A stretch of DNA of 64,000 nt from the NCBI GenBank assembly GCA_021397835.1, contig JAJFZO010000229.1, forward strand, positions 4,064,501 through 4,128,500, given 5' to 3'. Of this stretch, positions 46,571 through 58,500 are shown one piece after another. The notes under the pieces were generated by a model. The model was not told the DNA's origin and searched no databases. It saw only the letters and a list, made by a program, of their open reading frames with translations. This DNA comes from Moringa oleifera. Taxonomy: Eukaryota; Streptophyta; Magnoliopsida; Brassicales; Moringaceae. Every line of letters starts with the position of its first letter. Positions within the stretch are counted from its first letter, which is position 1. The position numbers and the translations under genes were made by a program.

Positions 46571-49500
46571 TCGGTTGCATTTACAACTTCTGTTGGTCAT
46601 GATGAACGAGATAAAAAGAAAGGCTAACCTATTTAAAAGATTTCGTGGGTGCTCCTCAAAGTGATAATGCTATGAGCCTTGTTATTCAAGCCAAACAGCA
46701 TACCGAGCAGTTGAGGGTGGCCTAGAATATTTTGGTTAAAATACGAAGGGATGTGGATGTTCGCTTCACATCTATCATGGAAGATCTCGTATCTTTGATA
46801 GACTTGATAAGAAAAGAGGATGAAAATTTGAGGGATGAGCTCATATTACTGAAGAGGATTGTGATGAACCTCTTAAGGCAAGGGGAAGGTGGCTTATCCA
46901 AAATAAAAGTTCCTGAACCAAAGTCTTTTGATAGCAATCGAAACTCTAAATAGTTCGAGAATTTTCTATGGGACATCGAGCAATACTTCAAGGCCGATCG
47001 CATCTCAAAAGAGTAGCGAGTGACAATCACTAGCATATATTTGTAAGGGGACGCAAAGCTCTAGTTGTGAACTCGGATGAAGGACAATGCTAGTATGGGG
47101 AGGCCAAAGATTGAAATGTGGGATATGTTGAAAAAGGAATTGAATGATCAATTCTTTCCTTACAACACTACTTGGGTTGTAAGAAAATCCCTCAAAAAGA
47201 TAAAGTAATCGAGTTTGGTGTGAGAGTATGTAAAGGAGTTTAGCTCCTTGTTGCTGGACATTAAGAACATGTTGGAGAAAGATAAAATGTTTAACTTATT
47301 GTCCAAACTATAGCCTTGGGTGCAGGCTGAGTTACGAAGGCAAGCTATGAGAGACTTGTCGAATGCAGTTACTGCTGTTAAGAAGCTTATAGATTACAAG
47401 TATGCTAGTGCATCCAATTCACAAGGTGAGGAAAAAAAAACTATGATGAAAAGAAAAATTAGAATGCCTCTGGTCATAAGGATGGCAAGAAGGCTAATGA
47501 TGGCAAGAAAGACAACGGTGTGAAGAAGAAAGGTGGTGATAAGTCCTCTTCGCAAAGTAAAGAGAAGAATTCTACGGGATGCTTCATACGTAGTGGACCA
47601 CACATGGCTAGAGAGTGTCCAAAGTAGGAGAAATTAAGTGCTTTGATAGCACAAGAAAAAAAAGAGAATTCGAATGAAGGGCCTTCTTGAGTGAACCCTC
47701 TCTAACTATTAAATGCAATCACCACGGGCAATCAACTTCAATACAAAGGTTTGACGTATGTGATGGTGCAAGTCAATGAGATGGTTGTGCAAGCTATGGT
47801 GACACGGGTGTTACCAACAACTTTATGGCACAACATGTGGCTGGTTCATTGGGTTTGACCATTGTGAAAAATTTCACCAAACTGAAGGTAGTGAATTCGA
47901 AGGACCAACTTATGTTAGGCCCAGCAGTGTGCAACTTGAAGGTGGATAAATGGTTAGGGCAGTGAAACCTAATAGTAGTACCCTTTGATGGTTTCGAATT
48001 GATATTGGGGATCAAATTTTTGGCCTTGACCAAGATGCTGGTAATACCACACTTTCGAGGGATGCTTATTGGTGATGAGAGAAACTCATGCTTTGTAGAT
48101 GCCACGAAGAATGGTCAACAAGTGAGAGACAAAGAAATCGAATTGCAATCTGCCAAACAATGCAAGAGTGGGATAAAACAAGACGATTAAGCATATGTGG
48201 CTACTTTGATTGAGATCAAGCCTGATCAGTAGGTCAAAGCACCTGACATGGTGGTAGAACTCTTGAAAGAGTCCTAAGACACCATGCCCCCTAAGTCATC
48301 GAAGGAATTGCCACCAAGAAAGGCAATTGATCATGAAATTAAGTTAAACCTAAGAGCTAAGCCACCTGCTAAAGCTCCATACAAAATGTTTCCATTAGAA
48401 TTGGTTGTGTTGAGGAAGCAACTCAAAGAGTTATTGCAAGCGGGTCTCATTCAGCCTTTAAAAACTCCATATGGTGCACCAATGTTATTTCAAAAGAAAT
48501 GAGATGGGTCCTCAAGGATACGTGTGGACTACCAAGCTCTAAACAAAGTGATAGTGAAAAATAAATATCCTGTCCCAAATGTGGCTGACTTGTTCGATCG
48601 ATTATCTAAGGCATCTTATTTTATAAAGTTGGACTTGCGGACTGGGTACTGATAAGTAAGGATCAAGGTGGGGGATGAGCCAAAGACAACATGTCTGACC
48701 AAGTACGGGTTCTATGAATTCCTAGTGATACATTTCGGCTTAACTAATGCTTCTATTATATTTTGTAATTTGATGAATGATGTGGCATATGAGTTTTTAA
48801 ATAAATTTATGGTTATTTATTTGGATGACATTGTGATGTATAGTGAATCACTAGCTGAACATATGAATTACTTAAGAGCTATCTTTTTTAAGTGAAAAGA
48901 ATACAAGCTTTATGAGAAAAAAGAGAAATGTGAATTAACAATAATGCATTCTTGGGGCATTGGGTCAGTAACGGCTGAATCAAAATAGATGAAAGAAAGG
49001 TGCAGGCCATTGTAGATGGGCCCACGCCAAGGAAGATCTCTGACTTACCATCATTTCTTAGGTTAGCTAGCTGCTATCAAAAATTCATCAGAGAATACTC
49101 AAAGAAAGTGAACCTTTTGATGGATTTGCTCAAGAAGAAGCAAGCTTGGTACTAGATGGATGCTTGTTAGGATGGTTTTGAGAAACTAAAGACAACAGTG
49201 TCTTTGAAGCCCATTTTAGCCTTGCCAGATTTTGAGAAACCCTTTGAAGTATAAAATGATGCTTTGGATAAGGCCATTAGAGGGGTCTTGGTGTAAGCAG
49301 GGCACCCCATCGCTTTCGAGAGTAAAAAGTTAAAGGATGCAGAGCAGAGGTATTCGGTTCATGAAAAAAAAGGCTACTGTGGTGTATTGCTTGGATATAT
49401 AGAGGCACTACTTACTAGGTACAAAGTTTACAGTGATAATGGACAATATGACAAACACTTATTTTAAGAGCCAAAAGAAGTCAACTCCCAAGCAAGCATG

Positions 49501-51119
49501 TTGGCAAGAGTTCCTTACTGAGTTTAATTTTATGTGGCTACATAAACCTAGTAGGCAGAATCAGGTGGCGGATGCTTTAAGTAGAAAAGAAGTTAGAGCC
49601 CATGTTGCAGCATTGTCCTCAGTACAGGTAATGTTTTGTGATCGAGTTAAAAAATAGTTTCACTTGGATTGAAGCTATGAGAAGCTTAAGCAACAAGTTT
49701 CAGAGGGCTTGGTGTGAAAGTATTAGCTAGAAGATGACCTACTGTATAACAAGGGCAGTAGGCTGTTTGTACCAAGCAGTGATGGCTTAAGACAAAAGTT
49801 GCTTAAGGAAACCCATGACCCTCAATGGGCTAGTCACCTAAGAGTGGGGAGAATGGTAGCTTTGTTAGGAAAGTTATATTTTTGGCCAAAGATGGAAGAG
49901 GACATCAAGTCCTATGTTAAGGCTTGTCTCGCGCCAACCAAATAAGATCGAAAGAAAGAAAAAGGCAAGATTGTTGTAGCCCATGTCCATTCTAGAGGAG
50001 CCATAGTAATCCACCTTTATGGACTTCATTGTCAATTTTTCAGAGCTGAAAAGTGTGAGATCAATCTTTGTGGTGATTGATTATTTTTCTAAGTATGCTA
50101 TTTTTATTGCTGCATCATAGATATGTCCAGCAGAAATTACGGTTGAGCTAATCATGAAAAATGTGGTAAAGTGTTTCAGGTTGCTTGAAGATATAATCAA
50201 TGATAAAGATTCACGATTCACAAGTCGATTTTGGACTACTTTTTCAACATGTTGGGTCAGAATTGAAGTTTTTCACTGCTAACCATCCCCAAACAGATGG
50301 CCAAACCGACTGAGTGAACTAATTATTGGAGGAATACTTGAGACACTATGTCACTACCAGCCAAAAAAATTGGTTGGACTTATTGGACATTGCTTAGTTC
50401 TGCTATAATGTTTATCATTGCTCAGCTATAGGGATGAGACCAGCGGAGGTAGTTCTTGGAAGACAGCCCATTACTTCGCATGAGATTATGAAAAAAAAAT
50501 CGTAAAGCCTCTGTCCAACAACTTATCAATTTGCTTAGGATAAAACAGAGCTGATAGAGTAAGGCTGAGATAGTTTGGCTAAGGCAGCAAAACGAATAAA
50601 AAAGCATGCTAATGGAAAAAAAAAAAAAAGCAACTTAGAGTTTATTGTAAGGTGTAGAGTGATGCTGAAGCTAACCACATAAATATGAAAGAAGGTCACC
50701 GATAAGAGATATCATAAAAGACTCATACGGAAGTATGATGGTCCGTTCAAAGTTCTTAAAAAAGTAGGCAACGTGGCTTATAGATTGCGGTTGTCAGAAT
50801 AATTTAAGGTACATCTAACATTTCATGTTAGTTTCTTAAAAAATATCATAAAGATGCTAATATAGATCGGGTGAAAGCAAAAAGATCTCCCCCAATAGTC
50901 TGAAAGCACTTTGACAAGGATTTAGCGAAGATCCTTAGTCATAGGATGCTTGGGGCGAGAAAAAAAAACAAACAGATAGAATACTTGGTACAATAGCATG
51001 GCAAAAAAGTAGTTGATGCTACGTGAGAAAAGGTAGTGATCTTGTGACAGTTCGAAGATAAGATCAAAGCTTATTTAAAAGGTGTTCTAACGAGGACATC
51101 AGACTCTTCTAATGGGGGT
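46559..51119 (+). mobile_element. Ty3/Gypsy retrotransposon, internal region (gag-pol), decayed
   Basis: Order of parts on the plus strand: gag (about 46680-47640; ISKIKVPEP-like LSKIKVPEPKSFDSNRN, LRRQAMRDLSNAVTAVKKL) and a zinc knuckle near 47579 (CFIRSGPHMARECPK, in which the second Cys is Arg). Then a protease region near 47795 (DTG motif reachable only through a one-base shift) and reverse transcriptase (IKLNLRAKPPAKAPYKM near 48340; VIYLDDIVMYSESL at about 48812). RNase H follows (NMTNTYFKSQKKSTPKQ near 49440), then integrase (about 49790-50500), and a C-terminal HVSFLKN-like motif near 50825. Many stops and shifts make it inactive. A purine tract AATGGGGGT at 51111-51119 precedes the 3' LTR. 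Confidence 0.8.
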
Positions 51120-51840
51120 TGTTTGTAAGCCCCTTACTTATAAGTGGCATTATGGCATGATGAAGGTTTGGATGCTCATTGGGGCCCCAGCCTAAGTGAT
51201 GCCATGGGAAGCATCACGAGCAAGTGTTGGCACTTGATTGGCGCTGCTCAAGGAATTAGCCGACTCGCCATGGGTGTCGGGTAACTCCTTGAGGTATGGG
51301 TCATGAGAGATGGCTCATGGGGATCGGACATGGTGCAAGGCACTTAGCAGCGGGTGAGTAGAATACCCGTACATAACAGACATAGGCTCTCGTTAGCTCA
51401 TGTGGTTGGTAGCAGTTGGCAGTGGTTACCACCAGTTAGAGGCACTTACGAAGAGTGGGACACTTGTCGCGGAGAGCTGAAGTCAAGGCTGCATGCTTGG
51501 CTAGTTTAGTGAGAATGGAATCACATTACCCTAAGGTAGTTAGAGGTGTCAACCACCACATTTTGTTGTCTACATAATCCCACGGGTAAAGTCATCAAAG
51601 GGTGTGTGATGTTCTGCTACATTTAGAGTGTATTTTCCTTATTCATAAATAAAAAAGGTTGGGATTGGTTCCCTTAAACACTAGTGTCTCTCTTTCACTC
51701 ACTTTCGCGTGCGTGTGTGTGGATTTCTAATTTAAGCTCACTTGATATTGAGTGCATTCGTAGAGAATTGGCTGATGAGTTGGGTGTCACTTGTGCCATC
51801 ACTTGGTTACAAGTTGATCTTAGACCTTAATTGTGTTACA
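51120..51840 (+). repeat. LTR of the plus-strand Gypsy element
   Basis: 721 bp beginning TGTTTGTAAGCCCC and ending TTGTGTTACA, i.e. TGT...ACA ends, directly after a polypurine tract. No copy of it occurs 5' of the element. Directly after it, ATTTAGTATTAGG (from 51841) resembles the start of a primer binding site, which suggests that this LTR once also served as a 5' LTR or lies at a recombination junction. Confidence 0.65.
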
Positions 51841-51861
51841 ATTTAGTATTAGGTTGGTCAT

Positions 51862-52875
51862 AAGACGTTGGGGGAGCTTTTTTTACTTTCATTTGATTAG
51901 CATCCTCATGATATTTCTATAAAAAACTAACATGAAATGTTAGATGTAACTTAAATCATTCGGGCAATTATAATCTATAGGCTAGTTGCCTACTTTCTTG
52001 ATAACTTCGAATGGATCATCATACTTCTGTACGAGCCCTTTATGATATCTCTTATCAATGACCTTTTTCTAGATTTATGTGGTTAGCTTTGGCATCATTC
52101 TATCCCCCACATCGAACTCGAAGTCCCTTTTTTTTCATCAACATGCTTTCTCATTCGTTTAGCTGCCTTAGCCAAACTAAGCTGCTGGATAGAGGCCTTG
52201 TGATTTTTGTTTCACAATCCCATGCAGAGTAAAGGGCTGCCTTCAAAGAACTACCTCCGCTGGTCTCATCCCCGTAGCTGAGGAATGATGGACATTGTAG
52301 CAGAATTGAGCAATGTCCAACAAGTCTAATCAATTTTTTTGGCTAACAGTGACATAGTGTCTCAGGTACTTCTCTAATAATTGGTTCGCTTAATCGGTTT
52401 GGCCATCTGCTGGGGGATGGTTAGTAGTGAGAACTTCAAGTTTGACCTATTCATGTTGAAAAGAGTGGTCCAAAATCAACCTGTGAACCATGAGTCTCTA
52501 TCACCGATTATATTCTTAGGCAACCCAAAATATTTTACCACATTTCTCATGATTAGCTCAACCGTAATTTTTATTGGACACACTTATGGTGCAACAATGA
52601 AAATAGCATACTTAAAAAAACAGTCAACCATTACAAGAATTGATCTCATACCTTTCATCTCCTGAAAGCCGACAATGAAGTCCATGGAGATGGATTGCCA
52701 TGGCTTCTCTGGAATGAGCGGGGGCAACAATAATCATGCCTTTTTCTTTCTTTCTTTCGATCTTGTCTTGTTGGCACACAAGATAAGTCTTAACATAGGA
52801 TTCGATGTCCTCTTCGATCTTTGACCAAAAATATGATTTTCCCAACAAAGTCATCATTCTCCTCACTCCTAGGTG
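51862..52875 (-). pseudogene. Gypsy integrase fragment, minus strand
   Basis: Minus-strand reading from 52875: RRMMTLLGKSYFWSKIEEDI, ESYVKTYLVCQQDKIERKKE (HHCC zinc-binding part), then broken integrase core pieces and, near 51990, a YDDPFEVIKKVGN-like motif typical of the pol C-terminus. Its start overlaps in content with the end of the fragment at 45905-46555, so the two are not simply halves of one element split by the insertion. Many stops. Confidence 0.7.
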
Positions 52876-53476
52876 ATCTTTTAAAAAATAAAAAATCTTT
52901 TGTTTTGAGATTATGAAAGTGACTCAAGAAACTATTTTTTATAATCTCTACTAAAATGTTTTAAAGATAAATTAAAGTTTTATTTTGAGATAAAAAAAAT
53001 TCTAAAGAGGAATGTTTTCATATTTTTAAAATAAAAATAAAATATTATCATGAGAAATTATCTCCAACAAAAATTATTTCAAAATAAAAATAATAAAAAT
53101 ATTTAAAATTTTGAAAACATCATTTTTGAGAATAAAAAAGTTGAATAAGTAGCAAAACTTTTTGAATTGGAGGATTAAAAAAGGAACAAGGGTGAAGCCT
53201 TTTATATTCTCTAAAAATTGTTCTATATTCATAAATACTTCTCTTTGCAAGATCATGCACTTAAAAATCAATTTTAAATATTGAACATAAAATCAAAAAA
53301 TAATTATGTTTAATTTGTATCTATCATCGGCGCTTATGAGAGTGTTTATCTTTCTCATGTGTAATCGACTCTTGAATTCATACAACTAATTTCACAAGAA
53401 CGATTTTATTTTTTGTTTGTTTTTCTTAAATTCAAAGATGATTTTTAAAAATAAGCAAATTTTTGGTGACAAATCA
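52876..53476. other. AT-rich DNA to the right of the Gypsy block
   Basis: The first about 200 bp resemble in phrasing the end of the left direct repeat (TTTTGAGATTATGAAA with GACT). The rest has no recognisable content. Confidence 0.4.
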
Positions 53477-53530
53477 CACTACAAAAAAGAAATTAGTGAC
53501 GGCTCTTTAATGTTATTCCAACCCGAATCT
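53477..53530. mobile_element. CACTA-type terminus
   Basis: CACTACAAAAAAGAAAT begins at 53477 and is followed by TTAGTGACGGCTC, a phrase common in CACTA terminal regions. No partner end and no transposase were found; perhaps a solo end or a short deletion derivative. It is distinct from the CACTACTACAAAAATT end at 17799. Confidence 0.4.
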
Positions 53531-53871
53531 GTTTTTAATTGTTAATCACATTGTGGTTTCTCTAGTTGAACCCTCATGATAGCGAACGACTCCACCGAAA
53601 ATAAGTTATTTAGTTTTTTATAAAAGAGTTAAGCTAAACATTAAGTATAGGTTTTTTTCTCGATTTTGAAATAAAAGGTTAATTTTGATTCTCATTTATT
53701 TTAATATACATGATATTGTTGATTATTGTTTGTTTTGAAAGAAGTTTTCGTCTAAAGTTTGTTTCTAGAGTTTCTTTTGATAAAAAAAAAAGATATAAAG
53801 AAAAATAATTAATTTTGAAGAATATTATTCATTTTATTAGGAAGAAAGTTTAAAGAAAGCAATAAGTTTTC

Positions 53872-54660
53872 TTACTTTCACTTTGATATTTTGATTTTTG
53901 CTCATGCAAAGATATTATTAGTTTTAGTGAAAAAAAGTATGATTTTTATTTATTAAGTTTACTTGTTCTTATTGTTTCTTGTTGTACAATGTCTTGAATT
54001 TGAAAGTTATGGCTACAATATATTTTTTTAATTTTTATTATTATTTTATTTAAGATATTGTTTAAAAACATAATAAGGGCACTTGATGTTTAGATTATTT
54101 GCTGAATAAGAATTAGTACATTGAAGAATTTGATACGTAAAAAGAAGTTACATTTTGGGAGCAATGACACATATGCTATCACAACATATGATAAAATTTC
54201 TCAAGATATGTCATTATGGCTTGGAAATCAATTTTAACATATACAATGAATAAACATATGATCATGAGCTAACTCCGAATTCAAATGTATTTTTTTTATT
54301 TATCCTTTTTGTTCATTCATGATTTGGTAGGCCCATTTAAAAATTTGTGTTATTTTATGATTTAGAGGTAGCATATACATAAGCAAAAAAATTAATTTCA
54401 AAAATAAAAATTATTTTAAGATTATGAATATAACTTAATGGAGTAATATTCATAATCTTTAATAATTTTTTAAAAATTATTTCTTTTGAGATAAGGAAAA
54501 AGACTTAAGAGGGTAATTTTTATAATTTTTTTAAAATTTATTTTTAAAAAATATTTTTTTGAAATTATGAAAATAATTCAAGAAAGTAATTTTTGTAATT
54601 TTTATTTATTTTTTAAAAATTTAAAAATTAAAAATTTCTTGTTTTAAAATTATGAAAATA
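53872..54660. repeat. AT-rich direct repeat, right copy
   Basis: Counterpart of 44890-45900 in the same orientation; begins CTTACTTTCACTTTGATATT. Diverged by many substitutions and small indels. See the left copy for the two interpretations. Confidence 0.65.
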
Positions 54661-55560
54661 ATATATTTAAAATAAAAAATTAATATATTATTTATCAACT
54701 CTACTTATATGTCATCTATTTATTTATCAATCATGTACCTATCAATTGTCTAATTATTAATGATTTATATATTGATCATCTATTTATTGATAATTTATTA
54801 ATTGATCATATAGTATATATTTCAACTATCCATTTTGAACATCTTTGGCTATTTAATTTTCGCAAATGTCGATTAGAATGACTAACAATTTTATCTATCT
54901 ATCATTGAACAAGAAAAGAAAAATAAAAAAAGAAAATAAATATATCATTTGTTAATACTTTTTAAATAATTTTTTATCATTATAATTATTTTATTTTTAG
55001 TTATTAATTAAATTTTTATTAAAATTTTAATAAATTGATTATAAGAAGAAGTTGGAATAGAAATAAATTTAATTATAAAAAACAAATAAAGAGAAATTGA
55101 GATAAAAAAAGATAAATAGTTCAATGAAATTGAAATAAAAATGAACAATAATTTACATAAAAAATATTTAGGTCATTCCAGGTTAAAGAGTTAGATTTAT
55201 AATATTATAAAATTAGGATTTAAATTTTGGTACAGCTTTTTTTTTAAAGATTATTAAACCAAGACATTTCTAGATTTATCTCTTTAGTGAATGTTTGTAA
55301 TTTAAGCAGGCCCATATCAGTTGTGCTAATGAACCCATTTTAGCTGAACTCTTGCAAAAGGCCCATTTCTAGGTTTATGGACTGCGATGTGATGAAGGAT
55401 AAGGACTGAAAAAGGAGAAAGAGAAAAACAGACACAGAAGGTAGAGGTATAGGTGCAAAACCCTTTGGACCAAACAGTGAAAACCAGTAGAAAAAATATA
55501 GCAAAACCCTAGTTATCTGCTGAAGAATTTCTCTGTTTTTCTCTTCATTTCTCTTTCTAT
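54661..55560. other. AT-rich intergenic DNA and uS5m upstream region
   Basis: 54661-55250 is AT-rich with irregular short repeats of the TATTTATTGAT type. 55250-55560 is more mixed and should contain the uS5m promoter and leader. No clear TATA box was chosen. Confidence 0.45.
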
Positions 55561-55569
55561 TTGGTGCAA

Positions 55570-55581
55570 ATGAGCCAATAA
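55570..55581 (+). other. Short upstream ORF before uS5m
   Basis: ATG AGC CAA TAA, three codons and a stop, ending two bases before the main start codon at 55584. If it is in the transcript it could lower or regulate initiation at the main start. Chance occurrence is also possible. Confidence 0.35.
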
Positions 55582-55583
55582 CA

Positions 55584-58500
55584 ATGTCCCCCAAATCACA
55601 AGCAACTTCATGGTCCCGTCTCCTCCTCAACCCAACTCTCACAAGCCCCGGAAAATCAGCAATCCCATTTTGCCGGAATATCTCCACCTTCACTCACTTT
55701 CATCCCTCCCGGACGCTGCAATTACCCTTCTCATTTTTACCAAAAAGCAATTTCTCGTTGTCCAGTCTTATCTTCAATGACAGCCTCAAGAACCCCACAA
55801 AACCCCAACCTGCATTTTCACGGGAAATATCAAGCTTCCCTCACTTCCCCACCAACCAAATTGCAAATGCCACCTTTTCGCAGAAATCCCATTTCTCCAC
55901 AGCATCCGCACCATCGTCCAGGGTAGTCCAGGACCTTCTTGCGGAGGTTGAGCGCGAGAAACAGCGGGAGAAAGAGGCAAGGATGAGGGCAGGCTTAGAT
56001 ACCAAAGACATTGATGCAGAGGATGAAGAGGACTACATGGGAGTTGGGCCTTTGATAGAGAAGCTTGAGAAAGAGAAGTTGAAGATTATCGGGGACTTGA
56101 ACATGTATGAAGAGCCTAGTGATTCAGATAGTGATGAAGACGATGAGAGGTTTTCGCCAGAGGCTATCAAGAAGAGGGCTGAGGTGTTTAAGAAGAAATT
56201 TGAAAGGCATAAGGAATTGCTCCAGAACTTCACAGAGGCCGGTATGTTATTCTTGTTTCTTCCTATATATGCATTTGTTATATATGCATATGTTCACATG
56301 TGTGTGCTAGCTGGTTGGTATGGTTGAGTTGGAGCTGCTGAGTTGGTTGTCAGTTTTCTCTGAAGGACAGGGAAGAATGGAAGTGAATTTTACATTTTTT
56401 GGGCTTCTCTTGTCTGATTTGGTGTCCTAGTTATATATAATGTATTTTTTTTAAAAAAAAATTGACGTTGTGTCCCAAATGAGAAGATCCTTTCATCCTT
56501 TCATTGCTGACAGAGATAATGTACATCAATCAGCTATGTCTGGTAATGCAACTTCACTGCTTCTGCCTTTTTCTTTTATTTTGTCTGTCTGTAATTTTCT
56601 AAAAAGGTACAGAGAGTAGCAATAGAGACTCAGCCAAGTGAACTTCAGTATTGGGTGGTAATATGTTGGTTGATGAAATAACTTGCAGATGTTGAAATTT
56701 TCAATTTTGAGGATCATATTATTTTGTCAGCAGCTATGTGATGAATTTGATTTAATATCAAATCTGATAATTAAAAAAAAAAATCTAATCTGTGTCATTC
56801 GGTTTTCTCTGTGAATTGAATTTTCTTTTTGTGATTGATGGACACATGTCCACTGAACTGTTTACTGCTTGTTAGTGATCATTGATCCAATGATGATATA
56901 AATACATATTTTCTCGCTCATTCTTCGCAGAGACACTTGATGATGCTTTCAAGTGGATGAATAAAATTGACAAATTTGAGCAGAAACATTTCCAGCTTCG
57001 CCCTGAATACAGGGTCATTGGTGAGTTGATGAACCGTTTGAAAGTAGCAGAAGGCAAGGATAAGTTCGTTCTCCAACAAAAATTAAATAGGGCAATGAGG
57101 TTGGTGCAATGGAAAGAAGCTTATGATCCCAATAATCCTGCTAATTATGGAGTCATTCAGCATGAGCAGATGGGTTCTAATGTTGATCTCTTAGAAAATG
57201 CTGGATTTGAAAAAGAGAAGCAACTAATACAAGGTGAGGCTGATGATGATGATGAAGAGGAGTTTGATGACATGAAGGAGAAGGATGATATATTGTTAGA
57301 GAAGCTCAATGCCATAGACAAGAAACTTGAAGAGAAGCTTGCTGAGTTGGATCATACGTTTGGGAAGAAAGGGAAACTTCTAGAGGAGGAGATTAGAGAT
57401 CTTGCAGAAGAGAGGAATGCTCTGACAGAGAAGAAAAGAAGACCTCTTTACAGGAAAGTAAGTGCATGCACCATTCTGTTTGGTCTATATTGTTTTAAAC
57501 GGTTCAAATTTATAGCTTAGTTTGAGAAATCAAGTAAAACTTAAAAGAAATATGCTGTGCTGATTTTATGGTCTTTTCCATATTGTATTGTGGATGGTTT
57601 TTCCCCTTCTTATATCTTTTTGTTCTTATCTTTCTCTCTGGCAGAATTAATAATTGTATTTGTTCGTAATGTTGAAAAGCTTAGGCCAAAATGTTCAGGG
57701 AGAGACCTTTTTCTTTCTTTCTCTGTATTTATTCTTTGGTTGGTAATGGAATGGCTACTTCGAAATATCTTGAATGATTGGCTGCCAAATGTTTTTTTTT
57801 TTTTTTTTTTTTGACATGAAAAGATGATGTTAGAGAAAAATTCATAACATTTGCCAACTTTTATGAGATGTTTGATGAGATTAAATTCTTCTCAGGAAAT
57901 CCTTTTTTCCTAAATCAGTTTTTATCGTTTGATGTGTTAACCACGTGAGCAGGCATATTTGGAACTTGAGACATTTTGCAAATGATACTGTATGAAATAG
58001 GAATGGCACATAGTCCAGGATAAAAGCTCTCTTATCACATGTCTTTCTGTCTGGCTGAACATTTTTCTACTTATTATGTCATTTACATGACAAAGTTGGT
58101 TCTTGTGCTCCTTATGTTGCTTCACAGGTTTAGGATAAATTAGTGATAATTGATGCTGGTTCTCTTTCAGCATGACCTTGTCACGAGGTGAATTTCTTAT
58201 GTTAATTCATAGTTTTGTAGATGGTATATTTTTGAGGAGACCTTAGGGAGCTATTAATAGAGTTCTCAGATATGCAGGAAAATTAAGATAGATTGTATAA
58301 ATGATCCCCTAGTTTCGGAGGTACGTTGATTTAAAAACTTTGATAGACTTCATAGGCCTTATAAGAAATATGAGAACATATACTAGGATGGATTTGGAAT
58401 GTAAATCAGTGACTAGTAATAGTTCCCTTTGTGAGTTAAACATGCATCATTAGATAAAAAGATAAGGAGTTGAAATTAATTTTTATTTTGAGGTGCGTGG

